A stretch of 38,422 nt of DNA from CAYTLW01 sp964438735 (GTDB lineage Bacteria > Myxococcota_A > UBA9042), in assembly GCA_964438735.1 (NCBI GenBank), contig CAYTLW010000068.1:1-38422 (forward strand). Reading direction: 5' to 3'. The notes beneath the pieces are model-generated. The model saw only the letters and a program-made list of their open reading frames with translations. It was not told the DNA's origin and did not search any database. Numbering within the stretch: the stretch's first letter is position 1; the number at the start of each line of letters is the position of its first letter. Below, piece after piece: positions 1 through 6,997 of the stretch. The translations under genes were made by a program, and so were the position numbers.

Positions 1-776
1 TAGTTGGCGCGCAGCAGGCGCCAGATGAGCCCCAACGCCAGCAGCAGGCCCAGCGGCCCCAGCAACAGCAGCCACGGCGTGCCGGACTCGTGCATCTCAT
101 CAGGAGCCGGTTCGTACTGCCCCATGGCCGCCGTCGGCCAGGCCGCCGGATAGACAGCGCATAGACCGGCCACATCATCGGGCTGCAGGCGCCGTTTGTG
201 GATGCTGCCCGCGCGGATGCCCGCAAAGAGGGTCGCGCCGCGGATCCGGCTGTGACCAAAGCCCCACACATGGCCCAACTCGTGGACGAGCAGCGCCTGC
301 AGGTCGACGCGGTCGGCTGCCCCATCATCGGCGAAGGACACGGCTGGATTGAGCTCGATGCGGGCGCCGGCGATGGCGCCGGTGCGCGGGTCGGAGTGCA
401 CGGTGGTGTAGGCGGCATCGCCCGGCTCGTGCGTCCAGGGCTCCGATGCCATGACGACCGCATTGGTCGGCGTGGCGGCGGCCGCGCCAGCCGTCGCGAT
501 GACCTTCAAACCGGTGCAAGCGGGCGCGGTCCAGGCGCTGACCGCTGCAGCCAGGGCGGCGACACCTCCATCCTGCAGGCCCGGCACCGGGTCCAGGAGC
601 ACTGGCATGGGCGGCGCCCGGGTCCAGCGCAGCGGCACACCATGGTCGGAGTTGGCGCGCTGCCAGGCGGCCGAATTCGCGGCCAGGCCAAGCGCCATCC
701 CCAACAGCAGGCCCGCATGAATGCATCGGCGGCTGCGATTCGAACAACGGTGCTGGCGAGGGGTCGGGCGCCGCAT
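1..776 (-). CDS. Matrixin-like secreted zinc metalloprotease with C-terminal membrane anchor (reaches the left edge)
   Basis: Reading from ATG at 776 gives 258 codons; the next codon begins TA at the window edge, so the gene probably stops there but could continue. Residues 165-175 read HELGHVWGFGH, the HExxHxxGxxH zinc site of matrixin/metzincin proteases (His165, Glu166, His169, His175). The later LQPDDVAGLCAVYP matches the conserved end of bacterial matrixin domains. An Arg-rich N-terminus precedes a hydrophobic stretch (about 19-36) like a signal peptide, and a hydrophobic segment (about 237-256) should anchor the C-terminus, so the protease likely acts outside the inner membrane. Oddity: the place of the Met-turn reads ATLFAG, with Leu where the family has Met. 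It starts 10 bases after the upstream lipoprotein gene, so the two are probably co-transcribed. There is no clear Shine-Dalgarno at this start; an internal start is possible. Confidence 0.75.
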   Translation of the reverse strand, partial: MRRPTPRQHRCSNRSRRCIHAGLLLGMALGLAANSAAWQRANSDHGVPLRWTRAPPMPVLLDPVPGLQDGGVAALAAAVSAWTAPACTGLKVIATAGAAAATPTNAVVMASEPWTHEPGDAAYTTVHSDPRTGAIAGARIELNPAVSFADDGAADRVDLQALLVHELGHVWGFGHSRIRGATLFAGIRAGSIHKRRLQPDDVAGLCAVYPAAWPTAAMGQYEPAPDEMHESGTPWLLLLGPLGLLLALGLIWRLLRAN

Positions 777-786
777 GGGGCGGCGG

Positions 787-1932
787 TCAGCCGGCCTCGG
801 GGTCGGTCTCGTCGCCCGCGGCCTTCTCGTCGATCAGGTCGACCTCCAGCTCCTGCAGCATGGCGTCCAACTCCGCGTCGCCCTCGGACTTGTTCGGGTC
901 GGCCGAGCCCTGGTCGACGTCTTCCTGTGGGTAGCCGCCGCAGGTCGCCTTGTCCTTGGGATCTCCCTCGTCGGGATCGTTGGCGTCGTTATCCTTGAAC
1001 GAGTCCTTGTAGGCGGTGCGCTTGAAGGCGCCATCCCAGCACTCGTGCATCACGCCGATGAGTTTGAGCGGTTTCGGCCACATATGGACCAGCACGCCGT
1101 CGGCCCGGCCGCCCACGCCGGTCTTCCACAGCACGCGCAGGGCTGCCGCTTCCACAGTCGCGGGATTCTGCAGGATGTTTCCTACGCCCATCGAGCGCAG
1201 CCGCCCGCCCTTGCCCGGGAAGCGGATCAGGTCGACGCCAAAGTTCCACGGCACGCCGGCCTTGTCGTCTTTCTTCTTGAACTTGCGATAGACGATGCGT
1301 CGGGCGCGGGCGGTGGCCTTGTGGTTGGCGAAGAAGACATGGATGGAACCGGTGGCCCACGGGGCATCGCCCAGCTCGTTGGCGCCGGTGATGTTGACGT
1401 GCAACCGACCGCCGCCGGTGCGGGGCGCGACCTTCACGAAGATGCCGGTCAGCAGCACCTTCTTGACGGCCCCCTTCTGGCCGAAGAGCACGTAGCGCAG
1501 CCGCTTGGGCGCGGTACGCACGGCCACGAAGCGATAGTCGACGCCGTTCTTGGTCTTCTTCCAGACGCCATAGGGCTGGCCCAGCTTGGTCACGCCAGTG
1601 GCTTCGGGTTTGGCATTGGCCACGGTGTCCTTGATGCGTTCGACGACCACGCCGATGTGGTCGACCGTGTTCTTGACCGTCTGCTTGGCCTGGCCCCAGA
1701 GGGAGGCCGGATCGCCCAGCTTGGCGCCGCCGGAACCGCCGATATCAGACAGCAGCTCGTCGACGTCGACCACGTCGTCCAGGGTGACCTCTTCGACGGA
1801 CGAACCGCCGCTATCCGTGGCGGCGGTATCGCCACCGGCGGTGCCCGATGGTTCGTCGGTGTTGGTCCCGCAAGCGATCAGGGCGATCACCGACACGACA
1901 AGTACAAAATGTGTCATCCAACGACTGGTCAT
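787..1932 (-). CDS. Lipoprotein of unknown function
   Basis: The 381-residue product starts with a lipoprotein signal (MTSRWMTHFVLVVSVIALIACG); the lipobox is LIAC with Cys21 as lipidated residue. AGGAGGAG lies five bases upstream of the ATG and supports this start. After the Cys there is a short acidic Ser/Gly/Thr spacer (about 22-60), then a folded-looking, Lys-rich, beta-prone domain (about 80-300) containing few cysteines, and an acidic Asp/Glu tail (about 310-381). I recognise no catalytic motif or named domain. It is the first gene of a two-gene unit with the matrixin-like protease, so it could be a partner, inhibitor or substrate of that enzyme, but this is only inferred from position. 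It is divergent from the cupin gene across a 154-base gap in which I see no convincing promoter. Confidence 0.72.
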   Translation of the reverse strand: MTSRWMTHFVLVVSVIALIACGTNTDEPSGTAGGDTAATDSGGSSVEEVTLDDVVDVDELLSDIGGSGGAKLGDPASLWGQAKQTVKNTVDHIGVVVERIKDTVANAKPEATGVTKLGQPYGVWKKTKNGVDYRFVAVRTAPKRLRYVLFGQKGAVKKVLLTGIFVKVAPRTGGGRLHVNITGANELGDAPWATGSIHVFFANHKATARARRIVYRKFKKKDDKAGVPWNFGVDLIRFPGKGGRLRSMGVGNILQNPATVEAAALRVLWKTGVGGRADGVLVHMWPKPLKLIGVMHECWDGAFKRTAYKDSFKDNDANDPDEGDPKDKATCGGYPQEDVDQGSADPNKSEGDAELDAMLQELEVDLIDEKAAGDETDPEAG

Positions 1933-2086
1933 GGGCTCCTCCTGCTGTGTTCAGCACCCGGTTACAACGCTGGTATAACGCAACTGCGCAGAGCGGACCA
2001 GATGGGACTTCGCGGTTGCAGCGTGCAGGGTGCGAGCCTAGGTTCCCAGCCCGACGAACACCACGTCCGGCCTGGAGCCCACATCG

Positions 2087-2431
2087 ATGTCCAACAGCAA
2101 CGCCTCGAAGACCGCCTTCCCTCCCTCCAGCGCAGCCCGCCTGGCCGACCTGGTCGACTACGGTGACAGCGCCATCGTCAGCCGCACCCTGGCCAAGGGA
2201 AAAGGCGGCACGCTGTCCGTCTTCGCCTTCGACCAGGGCCAGGAGCTGTCCGAACACAGCGCCCCCTTCGACGCCTTCGTCCAGGTGCTCGACGGCGAGG
2301 TCGAGCTGATCATCGGCGGCGAGTCGGTCCTCGCGGTCACCGGTGACCTGGTCCTGATGCCCGCCGACATCCCCCACGCAGTCAAGGCGGTGCGTCGATT
2401 CAAGATGCTGCTGACTTTGTTCAAGGGCTGA
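2087..2431 (+). CDS. Small cupin-domain protein
   Basis: A 114-residue single-domain cupin. The first motif region (about 49-75) contains GQELSEHSAPFDAFVQVLDG followed by EVELIIGGE. The second contains GDLVLMPADIPHAVKAVRRF, where the His of the PxxxPH element is retained. The usual first-motif HxH is reduced to a single His (EHSA), so metal binding may be weaker or use other ligands. No signal peptide, hence cytoplasmic. Small stand-alone cupins of this type bind metals or small ligands or act as simple oxygenases; nothing here identifies a substrate. GGAG lies nine bases upstream of the ATG. The gene stands alone, divergent from the lipoprotein gene and 130 bases ahead of the extensin-like gene. 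Confidence 0.75.
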   Translation: MSNSNASKTAFPPSSAARLADLVDYGDSAIVSRTLAKGKGGTLSVFAFDQGQELSEHSAPFDAFVQVLDGEVELIIGGESVLAVTGDLVLMPADIPHAVKAVRRFKMLLTLFKG

Positions 2432-2561
2432 GGTGCGCAGGTCCGGGCAGGCCGCCGCCTGACCCCACCCCATGGGCCGGGCACGCAGGCCCGCGTTCTG
2501 ACATAACGCTTGCCCTCCGGCGCGCCATCATGTACCCCGCCACCGCAAATCGGGGGCTGCC

Positions 2562-3944
2562 ATGGGCATCGCGCGCCACATTCCGAACCTCACGCCGGGG
2601 ATCATCGGCGCGGCGGCGATGTGCCTGCTCAGCGGCTGCCCAAGCAACCAGGGCATCCCCGCTTCGGGACTCGCCCCGGACGCCGGCACCTGGGATAGCG
2701 GCATCGCCTTCGACAGCGGCACACGGTCGCCAGACGTGGCCGCAGATACCGGACTCGCGCCCACCCCCGACAGCGGCGCGCTCGACGCCGGACCCATGGA
2801 CGTCGGACCCCTGGACGCCGGCCCCGTGGACAGCGGCCCCCTCGACAGCGGGCCAGTGGCACCTGTAGACGCTGGTCCGGTGGATGCCGGACCGGTCGAC
2901 ACCGGTCCCGTGGATTCGGGTCCGGTCGACACCGGCCCGGTCGATTCAGGTCCCGTGGACGCCGGTCCCAAAGATGTGGGCACGCCCGATGCCGGCCCCA
3001 AAGATGCCGGCCCCAAGGACAGCGGCGGCACGCCCGGGCTCAACAAGGGCTTCATCGGCAGCGCGTGCGGGGCCGACTTCGACTGCAGCTACAGCGACGC
3101 TTTCTGCCTCAAGTCCATCGAGGGTTTCCCCAACGGCATGTGCTCCAAGGGCTGCACCAAGTTCTGCCCCGACAAGACCGGCATGGCGACGACCTTCTGC
3201 ATCGCCGGCTCCAAGGTGAAGATCAACAACCCACCCGGGCTATGCGCCATGCAATGCGATTTTGGCGCCAGCTCCACCGGCTGCCGTCCTGGCTACCAGT
3301 GCGTCGCCCTGCCCCGCTACAACGACCCCAAGACGACCAAGTTCGTCTGCATCCCCGGCGCCGGCCAGGGCTACAAGCTCGGCGCCTGTCACAAGAAGCT
3401 GCAGCAGCTGGGCGTCGGTTTCGCCCCGGCCATCAATCCCAAGGACCACCCCAAGACCCACCCCAACCTCACCTGCGACCTGCAGGAGCCCATCTGGGTG
3501 GCGCCGGTCATGCACGGCGTCACCTTCCACCCCTCCAAGCCGAGCAATACGCCCAAACCCATGCTGGTCACCTGCGGGCTGGCCCTGGCGCTGGAGAAGT
3601 CGGCCAAATACCTGGAGGGTCAGGGCATCTCCAAGGTGGTCCACTGGGGCACCTACAACTGCCGGGTCATCAGCGGCACCAGCACCCTGAGCGAGCACGG
3701 GCTGGCCAACGCCATCGACTTCCGCGGGTTCGTCACCGGCGCCGGGCTCTACTGGACGGTGCTCGGCGACTGGGAGAAGGGCAAGTCCTTCCCGGTCACC
3801 ACGGCGGGCAAGTTCCTGAAGGATTTCACGATGAAGATGTTCCAGCAGGACGTCTACAACATCATCCTCACGCCCGAGTTCAACAAGGCACATGCCGACC
3901 ACTTCCACGCCGACCTGACGCCGGGCGCGAAGTTCCTCAATTGA
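2562..3944 (+). CDS. Lipoprotein with DxGP-repeat stalk, Cys-rich module and extensin-like (M15-type) domain
   Basis: The 460-residue product has a signal sequence ending in LLSGC (Cys25). A low-complexity stalk follows (about 74-154) of five-residue units [VLMK]D[ASTV]GP, then a module with about a dozen cysteines (about 165-275). The C-terminal domain (about 300-460) matches the extensin-like C-terminal family: HWGTYNCR, then LSEHGLANAIDF, then HADHFHADL. His379, Asp386 and His447/His449 are in the positions of the zinc ligands and catalytic residues of the related D-Ala-D-Ala/LD-carboxypeptidase fold, so a peptidoglycan or cell-surface peptidase role is plausible, though few members of this family have been tested. 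GGGGG sits five bases upstream of the ATG. The last 8 bases overlap the end of the convergent aminotransferase gene. Confidence 0.8.
   Translation: MGIARHIPNLTPGIIGAAAMCLLSGCPSNQGIPASGLAPDAGTWDSGIAFDSGTRSPDVAADTGLAPTPDSGALDAGPMDVGPLDAGPVDSGPLDSGPVAPVDAGPVDAGPVDTGPVDSGPVDTGPVDSGPVDAGPKDVGTPDAGPKDAGPKDSGGTPGLNKGFIGSACGADFDCSYSDAFCLKSIEGFPNGMCSKGCTKFCPDKTGMATTFCIAGSKVKINNPPGLCAMQCDFGASSTGCRPGYQCVALPRYNDPKTTKFVCIPGAGQGYKLGACHKKLQQLGVGFAPAINPKDHPKTHPNLTCDLQEPIWVAPVMHGVTFHPSKPSNTPKPMLVTCGLALALEKSAKYLEGQGISKVVHWGTYNCRVISGTSTLSEHGLANAIDFRGFVTGAGLYWTVLGDWEKGKSFPVTTAGKFLKDFTMKMFQQDVYNIILTPEFNKAHADHFHADLTPGAKFLN
2781..3024 (+). repeat. Pentapeptide-coding DxGP repeat tract
   Basis: About sixteen in-frame 15-base units encode [VLMK]D[ASTV]GP inside the extensin-like lipoprotein, with one interruption (VAP) and a slightly diverged last third using KDAGP. 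It forms a hydrophilic, probably extended Pro-rich stalk between the lipid anchor and the folded domains. Such DxGP tracts are common just after the lipobox in myxobacterial and bradymonad lipoproteins. At the DNA level the repeat is a candidate site for slipped-strand length variation. Confidence 0.85.
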
Positions 3945-5124
3945 GCACGTCCAACAACGCATCGACCAGGCGCTGGTAGTCGGCCGGTTCGTTGTAGAGC
4001 TGGGCCGAGATGCGCAGCAGCCAGCGGCCGGGTGGACCGGGCAATGGCATGACCGGCACCTCGATCTGATAGCGCTGCTTGAGCACATCCTGCAGGTCGC
4101 AGATCAGCGGCCAGGGTGACTTCGGCAGGTCCTCCGGCAGCGGCGGCAATATGACGCTGGCCATGCTGCCCAGCGCCGAACGAGGGGCCACCGCCTGCAC
4201 GCCGGGCACCGTCAGCAGCATGTCCAGGCCCTGCGCTGCCAGGTCGCGGTTGTGCGCCATGACCGCCGGCCAGCCGCCAGGCAACAGCCCGCCCATGAAC
4301 TCCAGCGCCGCCGGCACGCTCAGGATCGCGGTCAGGTCGTCGGTGCCGGCCCAGTCGAAGCGTCGCTTGAAGAGCGCCCGATCCTCGCGGTCGACGTATT
4401 CGCCCAGGCTCGTGACCAGGGGCCTCGTATGGGCCTGTTGGTCGGCTCGCACATGCAGCCAGGCGGAGGATTTGGGCGCGCAGAGCCACTTGTGGCAGTT
4501 GCCGGTGGTCCAGGCGGCGCCCAGGGCCTGCACGTCCAGCGGCACCATGCCCGGCGCATGAGCGCTGTCGAGCAAGGTGGGCACGCCTTTGTTGGCCAGC
4601 TCGGCGACGATGCGCTGGGCGGGCAGCACGATGGCCGAGGTGCTGGTGATGTGATCGATCAACGCCATGCGCGTGCGCGGCCCGACACGGTCCAGCAGGC
4701 CCTGCACGACGGTGTCCAGGTCGTCCAGAGGTGGCTCCAGGGGCACGCTGACCACTCGCGCGCCTGTTCGCTCGGCGGTCCGACGGAGGGCCGCCTTGCA
4801 GCCTTCGTAGGCGTGGGTGGTGGTCAACAGCTCGTCACCCGGCTGCAGGTCCAGACTGGCCAGGACCGCGTTGACCGCTGTGGTGGCGTTGCGCACAAAG
4901 ACCAGGTCATCCGAACGGGCGCCAATCATGGCCCCAAGAGCGGCCCGAGTCCGGTCGAGATCACGCTCGAGATGCCGCAGGTAGAAGTTCACCGGCTCCC
5001 GCTCCAGGCGCTCGCGAAGGCCCTGTTGCACCCGCAGCACTTCTTTCGGACAAGCACCGAACGAGCCGTGGTTCAGGAAGGTGACGCCCTCGTCGAGCAG
5101 CCAGTGCCGGCGCAGCTGATTCAT
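3937..5124 (-). CDS. PLP-dependent class V aminotransferase (isopenicillin N epimerase/cysteine desulfurase-like)
   Basis: A 395-residue fold-type I PLP enzyme. The N-terminus has FLNHGSFGACP, the typical opening of the isopenicillin-N-epimerase-like branch of the class V family. FVRNATTAVNAVL is the phosphate-loop region, and LLDSAHAPGMV supplies the Asp that contacts the pyridine nitrogen and the following His. TTGNCHKWLCAPK contains the Schiff-base lysine, Lys212. No signal peptide, so cytoplasmic. GGGAGG is four bases upstream of the ATG. Members of this branch include epimerases, cysteine desulfurases and C-S lyases; the substrate cannot be read from the sequence, and the neighbours do not form an obvious pathway with it. 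The 3' end overlaps the convergent extensin-like gene by 8 bases. Confidence 0.85.
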   Translation of the reverse strand: MNQLRRHWLLDEGVTFLNHGSFGACPKEVLRVQQGLRERLEREPVNFYLRHLERDLDRTRAALGAMIGARSDDLVFVRNATTAVNAVLASLDLQPGDELLTTTHAYEGCKAALRRTAERTGARVVSVPLEPPLDDLDTVVQGLLDRVGPRTRMALIDHITSTSAIVLPAQRIVAELANKGVPTLLDSAHAPGMVPLDVQALGAAWTTGNCHKWLCAPKSSAWLHVRADQQAHTRPLVTSLGEYVDREDRALFKRRFDWAGTDDLTAILSVPAALEFMGGLLPGGWPAVMAHNRDLAAQGLDMLLTVPGVQAVAPRSALGSMASVILPPLPEDLPKSPWPLICDLQDVLKQRYQIEVPVMPLPGPPGRWLLRISAQLYNEPADYQRLVDALLDVLN

Positions 5125-5233
5125 GGTGCCTCCCAGCGCGCCAGGGTTCTGACGCCGCGCCGATCATGAACCGTCCGGCGGCGCTTGCCCACCACGCAGA
5201 CCCCAGCCTGTGGCGATCTCGGCAGATCCCTCC

Positions 5234-5262
5234 TTGCCTCGCTCCTATGCCGCGGATACTCT
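5234..5262 (+). promoter_or_regulatory. Candidate sigma70-type promoter for the beta-helix gene
   Basis: TTGCCT (5234-5239) and TACTCT (5257-5262) are separated by 17 bases, about 100 bases upstream of the GTG start at 5367. The match to consensus is partial and the site is predicted by eye only. Confidence 0.3.
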
Positions 5263-5366
5263 CATCGCGTGCCGCGTGCAGTCCTGCGTTCAAACCGATC
5301 CGGACGACGCACGCAACATGGCGGCTGCGCCATCGCAACGCAGGATGGCGGCACAAGGAGAACCCC

Positions 5367-6947
5367 GTGAAAGCCCTCCGACTCCTCGTCATCCCACTCG
5401 CGCTCGCATTGCTCGTCGGCGTCTGCTCCGATGACCCCGATGAGAACGGCAGCTTCGACGGCCCCGCCGTCTACGTCGACGCGGTCAAAGGCAGCGCCGC
5501 AGGCGCCGGCACCTTCGACGACCCTGTCAACACGCTGGAAGCCGCCATCAAGCTGGCCAAAGCCGGCGACACCCTGGTCCTGAGCGCGGGCACATTCTCT
5601 GAGAGCGTCGCCCTGCCCGCAGACGTGCACATCAAGGGCGAGGGCTCCGGCAAGACGGTCATCAAGCCGCCCAAAGACGGCAGCGGCATCACGCTGGGCA
5701 AGGACGGCGTCGACATCAAGATCGAAGGCGTCGCCATCACTGAGGCCTGGGGCTACGGCATCTCGGCGCCTGTGGTGGGACTCACCCTGGTCGACGTGAA
5801 GGTCGAAAAGACCAAGATGAAGACCGGCTCGCCGGGCACGGGCCATGGCATCCAGGTGATCGGCGCGGCGAAGCTGAAGATGGAGAACTGCAACGTGACC
5901 ATGAGCGCGGGAACGGGGGTCATCGCTCAGAAGGTGGCTTCGGTGTCCATCGTTGATCCGGCATATTCCGTCTCGCCGAGGGGCGGCAGTGGCAGTCAGT
6001 CCATCGTGGACCCGGCGTATTCGCCGGCCAGCAGCATCGCCGGCAACTTCGGCGGCGGGATCGCCATCGTTGATCCGGCCTATTCGCCGGGCGGCAAGGG
6101 CAAGTCGGACTCTTCGGCCGAGCATTTCGTCATCAAGTCGACCATCATCAAGGACAATCGCATGTACGGCCTGGCTGTCTACGGCGGCAGCGGCACCGTC
6201 TTCAACTCGGCGATCACAGGCACGCAGAAGCACAGCAGCCAGGACTTCGCCGACGGTCTGGTGCTGTCCGATGGCTCAGACCCCGACCTGCAGGGCGCCA
6301 TCAAGATAGCTGGCAACGCAGTGATCGGAGGCAACCAGCGTACGGGTCTGCTGCTGTCCACCCCGGCCATCGTGGACGTGGATGGTGAGATTCGGGGCAA
6401 CATTCACGGGGGCCTCTGGGCGCGTGGAGACAAGGCGCTGATTCGATTGAGCTCGGAGGCGCGGGTCACGGAGAACAAGATGGTCGGGGCAGCTGTCACG
6501 TGGGGCGCTCGACTTGAGGCCAACGGCGCTCGCATTGAAAAGACTCAACTGGCCGCTTTTGGTAATCCTGGCGGCGGCATCCCGGTACAGATAGGCGACG
6601 GGGTCGGTGTGTTCGACAAGTCGCACGCGAAGATGGACGGAGCGACCCTAGAGGGCAACGCCCGAGCGGGCGTTGTGGCGCACGGTTCCGCAGCCAATAA
6701 GTCGGGGCAGGTCGACATTCAGATCTCCGGCACGAAGTTCATCGGCGGCGAGTTCGGCATCGTGGTCAACAAGCAGAAGGCGGGCGCCACACCTGCAAGC
6801 GTGCCGACGGCGGAGTACACGAAGAACAACTCCTTTGATGGTCAAAAGACCAAGGTGGAACCGGCCGGCAACTTAGACGTACAGGTCAGCCCTTGCGGGG
6901 TGAACAAGCCTGCCGAGACCAAGTGCATTCCGCCCATTGCGAAGTAG
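5367..6947 (+). CDS. Exported right-handed beta-helix protein with IVDPAYS motifs
   Basis: I chose GTG at 5367 because AAGGAG lies six bases upstream and the translation then opens with a clean signal peptide (MKALRLLVIPLALALLVGVC). This gives 526 residues. A longer in-frame reading from 5166 would add an Arg/Pro-rich stretch without signal character. The residue before the Cys is Val, not the usual Gly/Ala/Ser, so lipidation is uncertain. Residues about 32-90 (VYVDAVKGS...GTFDDPVNTLEAAIKLA...GDTLVLSAGTFSESV) match the DUF1565-like cap of secreted parallel beta-helix proteins, and the rest is a run of beta-helix coils. Three IVDPAYS motifs separated by Gly/Ser-rich linkers lie at about 194-240. 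No catalytic residues of pectate lyases or similar enzymes are evident. Likely a surface or secreted structural/binding protein. It converges with the kinase gene 50 bases downstream. Confidence 0.75.
   Translation: MKALRLLVIPLALALLVGVCSDDPDENGSFDGPAVYVDAVKGSAAGAGTFDDPVNTLEAAIKLAKAGDTLVLSAGTFSESVALPADVHIKGEGSGKTVIKPPKDGSGITLGKDGVDIKIEGVAITEAWGYGISAPVVGLTLVDVKVEKTKMKTGSPGTGHGIQVIGAAKLKMENCNVTMSAGTGVIAQKVASVSIVDPAYSVSPRGGSGSQSIVDPAYSPASSIAGNFGGGIAIVDPAYSPGGKGKSDSSAEHFVIKSTIIKDNRMYGLAVYGGSGTVFNSAITGTQKHSSQDFADGLVLSDGSDPDLQGAIKIAGNAVIGGNQRTGLLLSTPAIVDVDGEIRGNIHGGLWARGDKALIRLSSEARVTENKMVGAAVTWGARLEANGARIEKTQLAAFGNPGGGIPVQIGDGVGVFDKSHAKMDGATLEGNARAGVVAHGSAANKSGQVDIQISGTKFIGGEFGIVVNKQKAGATPASVPTAEYTKNNSFDGQKTKVEPAGNLDVQVSPCGVNKPAETKCIPPIAK
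5946..6086 (+). repeat. Three IVDPAYS-coding motifs
   Basis: Eight-codon motifs at 5946-5969 (SIVDPAYS), 6000-6023 (SIVDPAYS) and 6063-6086 (AIVDPAYS), spaced 54 and 63 bases apart and separated by Gly/Ser-rich linkers. Third-codon positions differ between copies, so the peptide rather than the DNA sequence appears to be conserved. Confidence 0.85.
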
Positions 6948-6997
6948 CACTGGCAGTGCGGCAGATGTGGCCTCAAGCCGCGCCTGGCGGCGGAGCG

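Noticed and set aside
198..998. Plus-strand open frame over the matrixin region
   Set aside because: It is Arg/Pro-rich and motif-free, while the minus strand carries an exact HExxHxxGxxH zinc site and a signal peptide.
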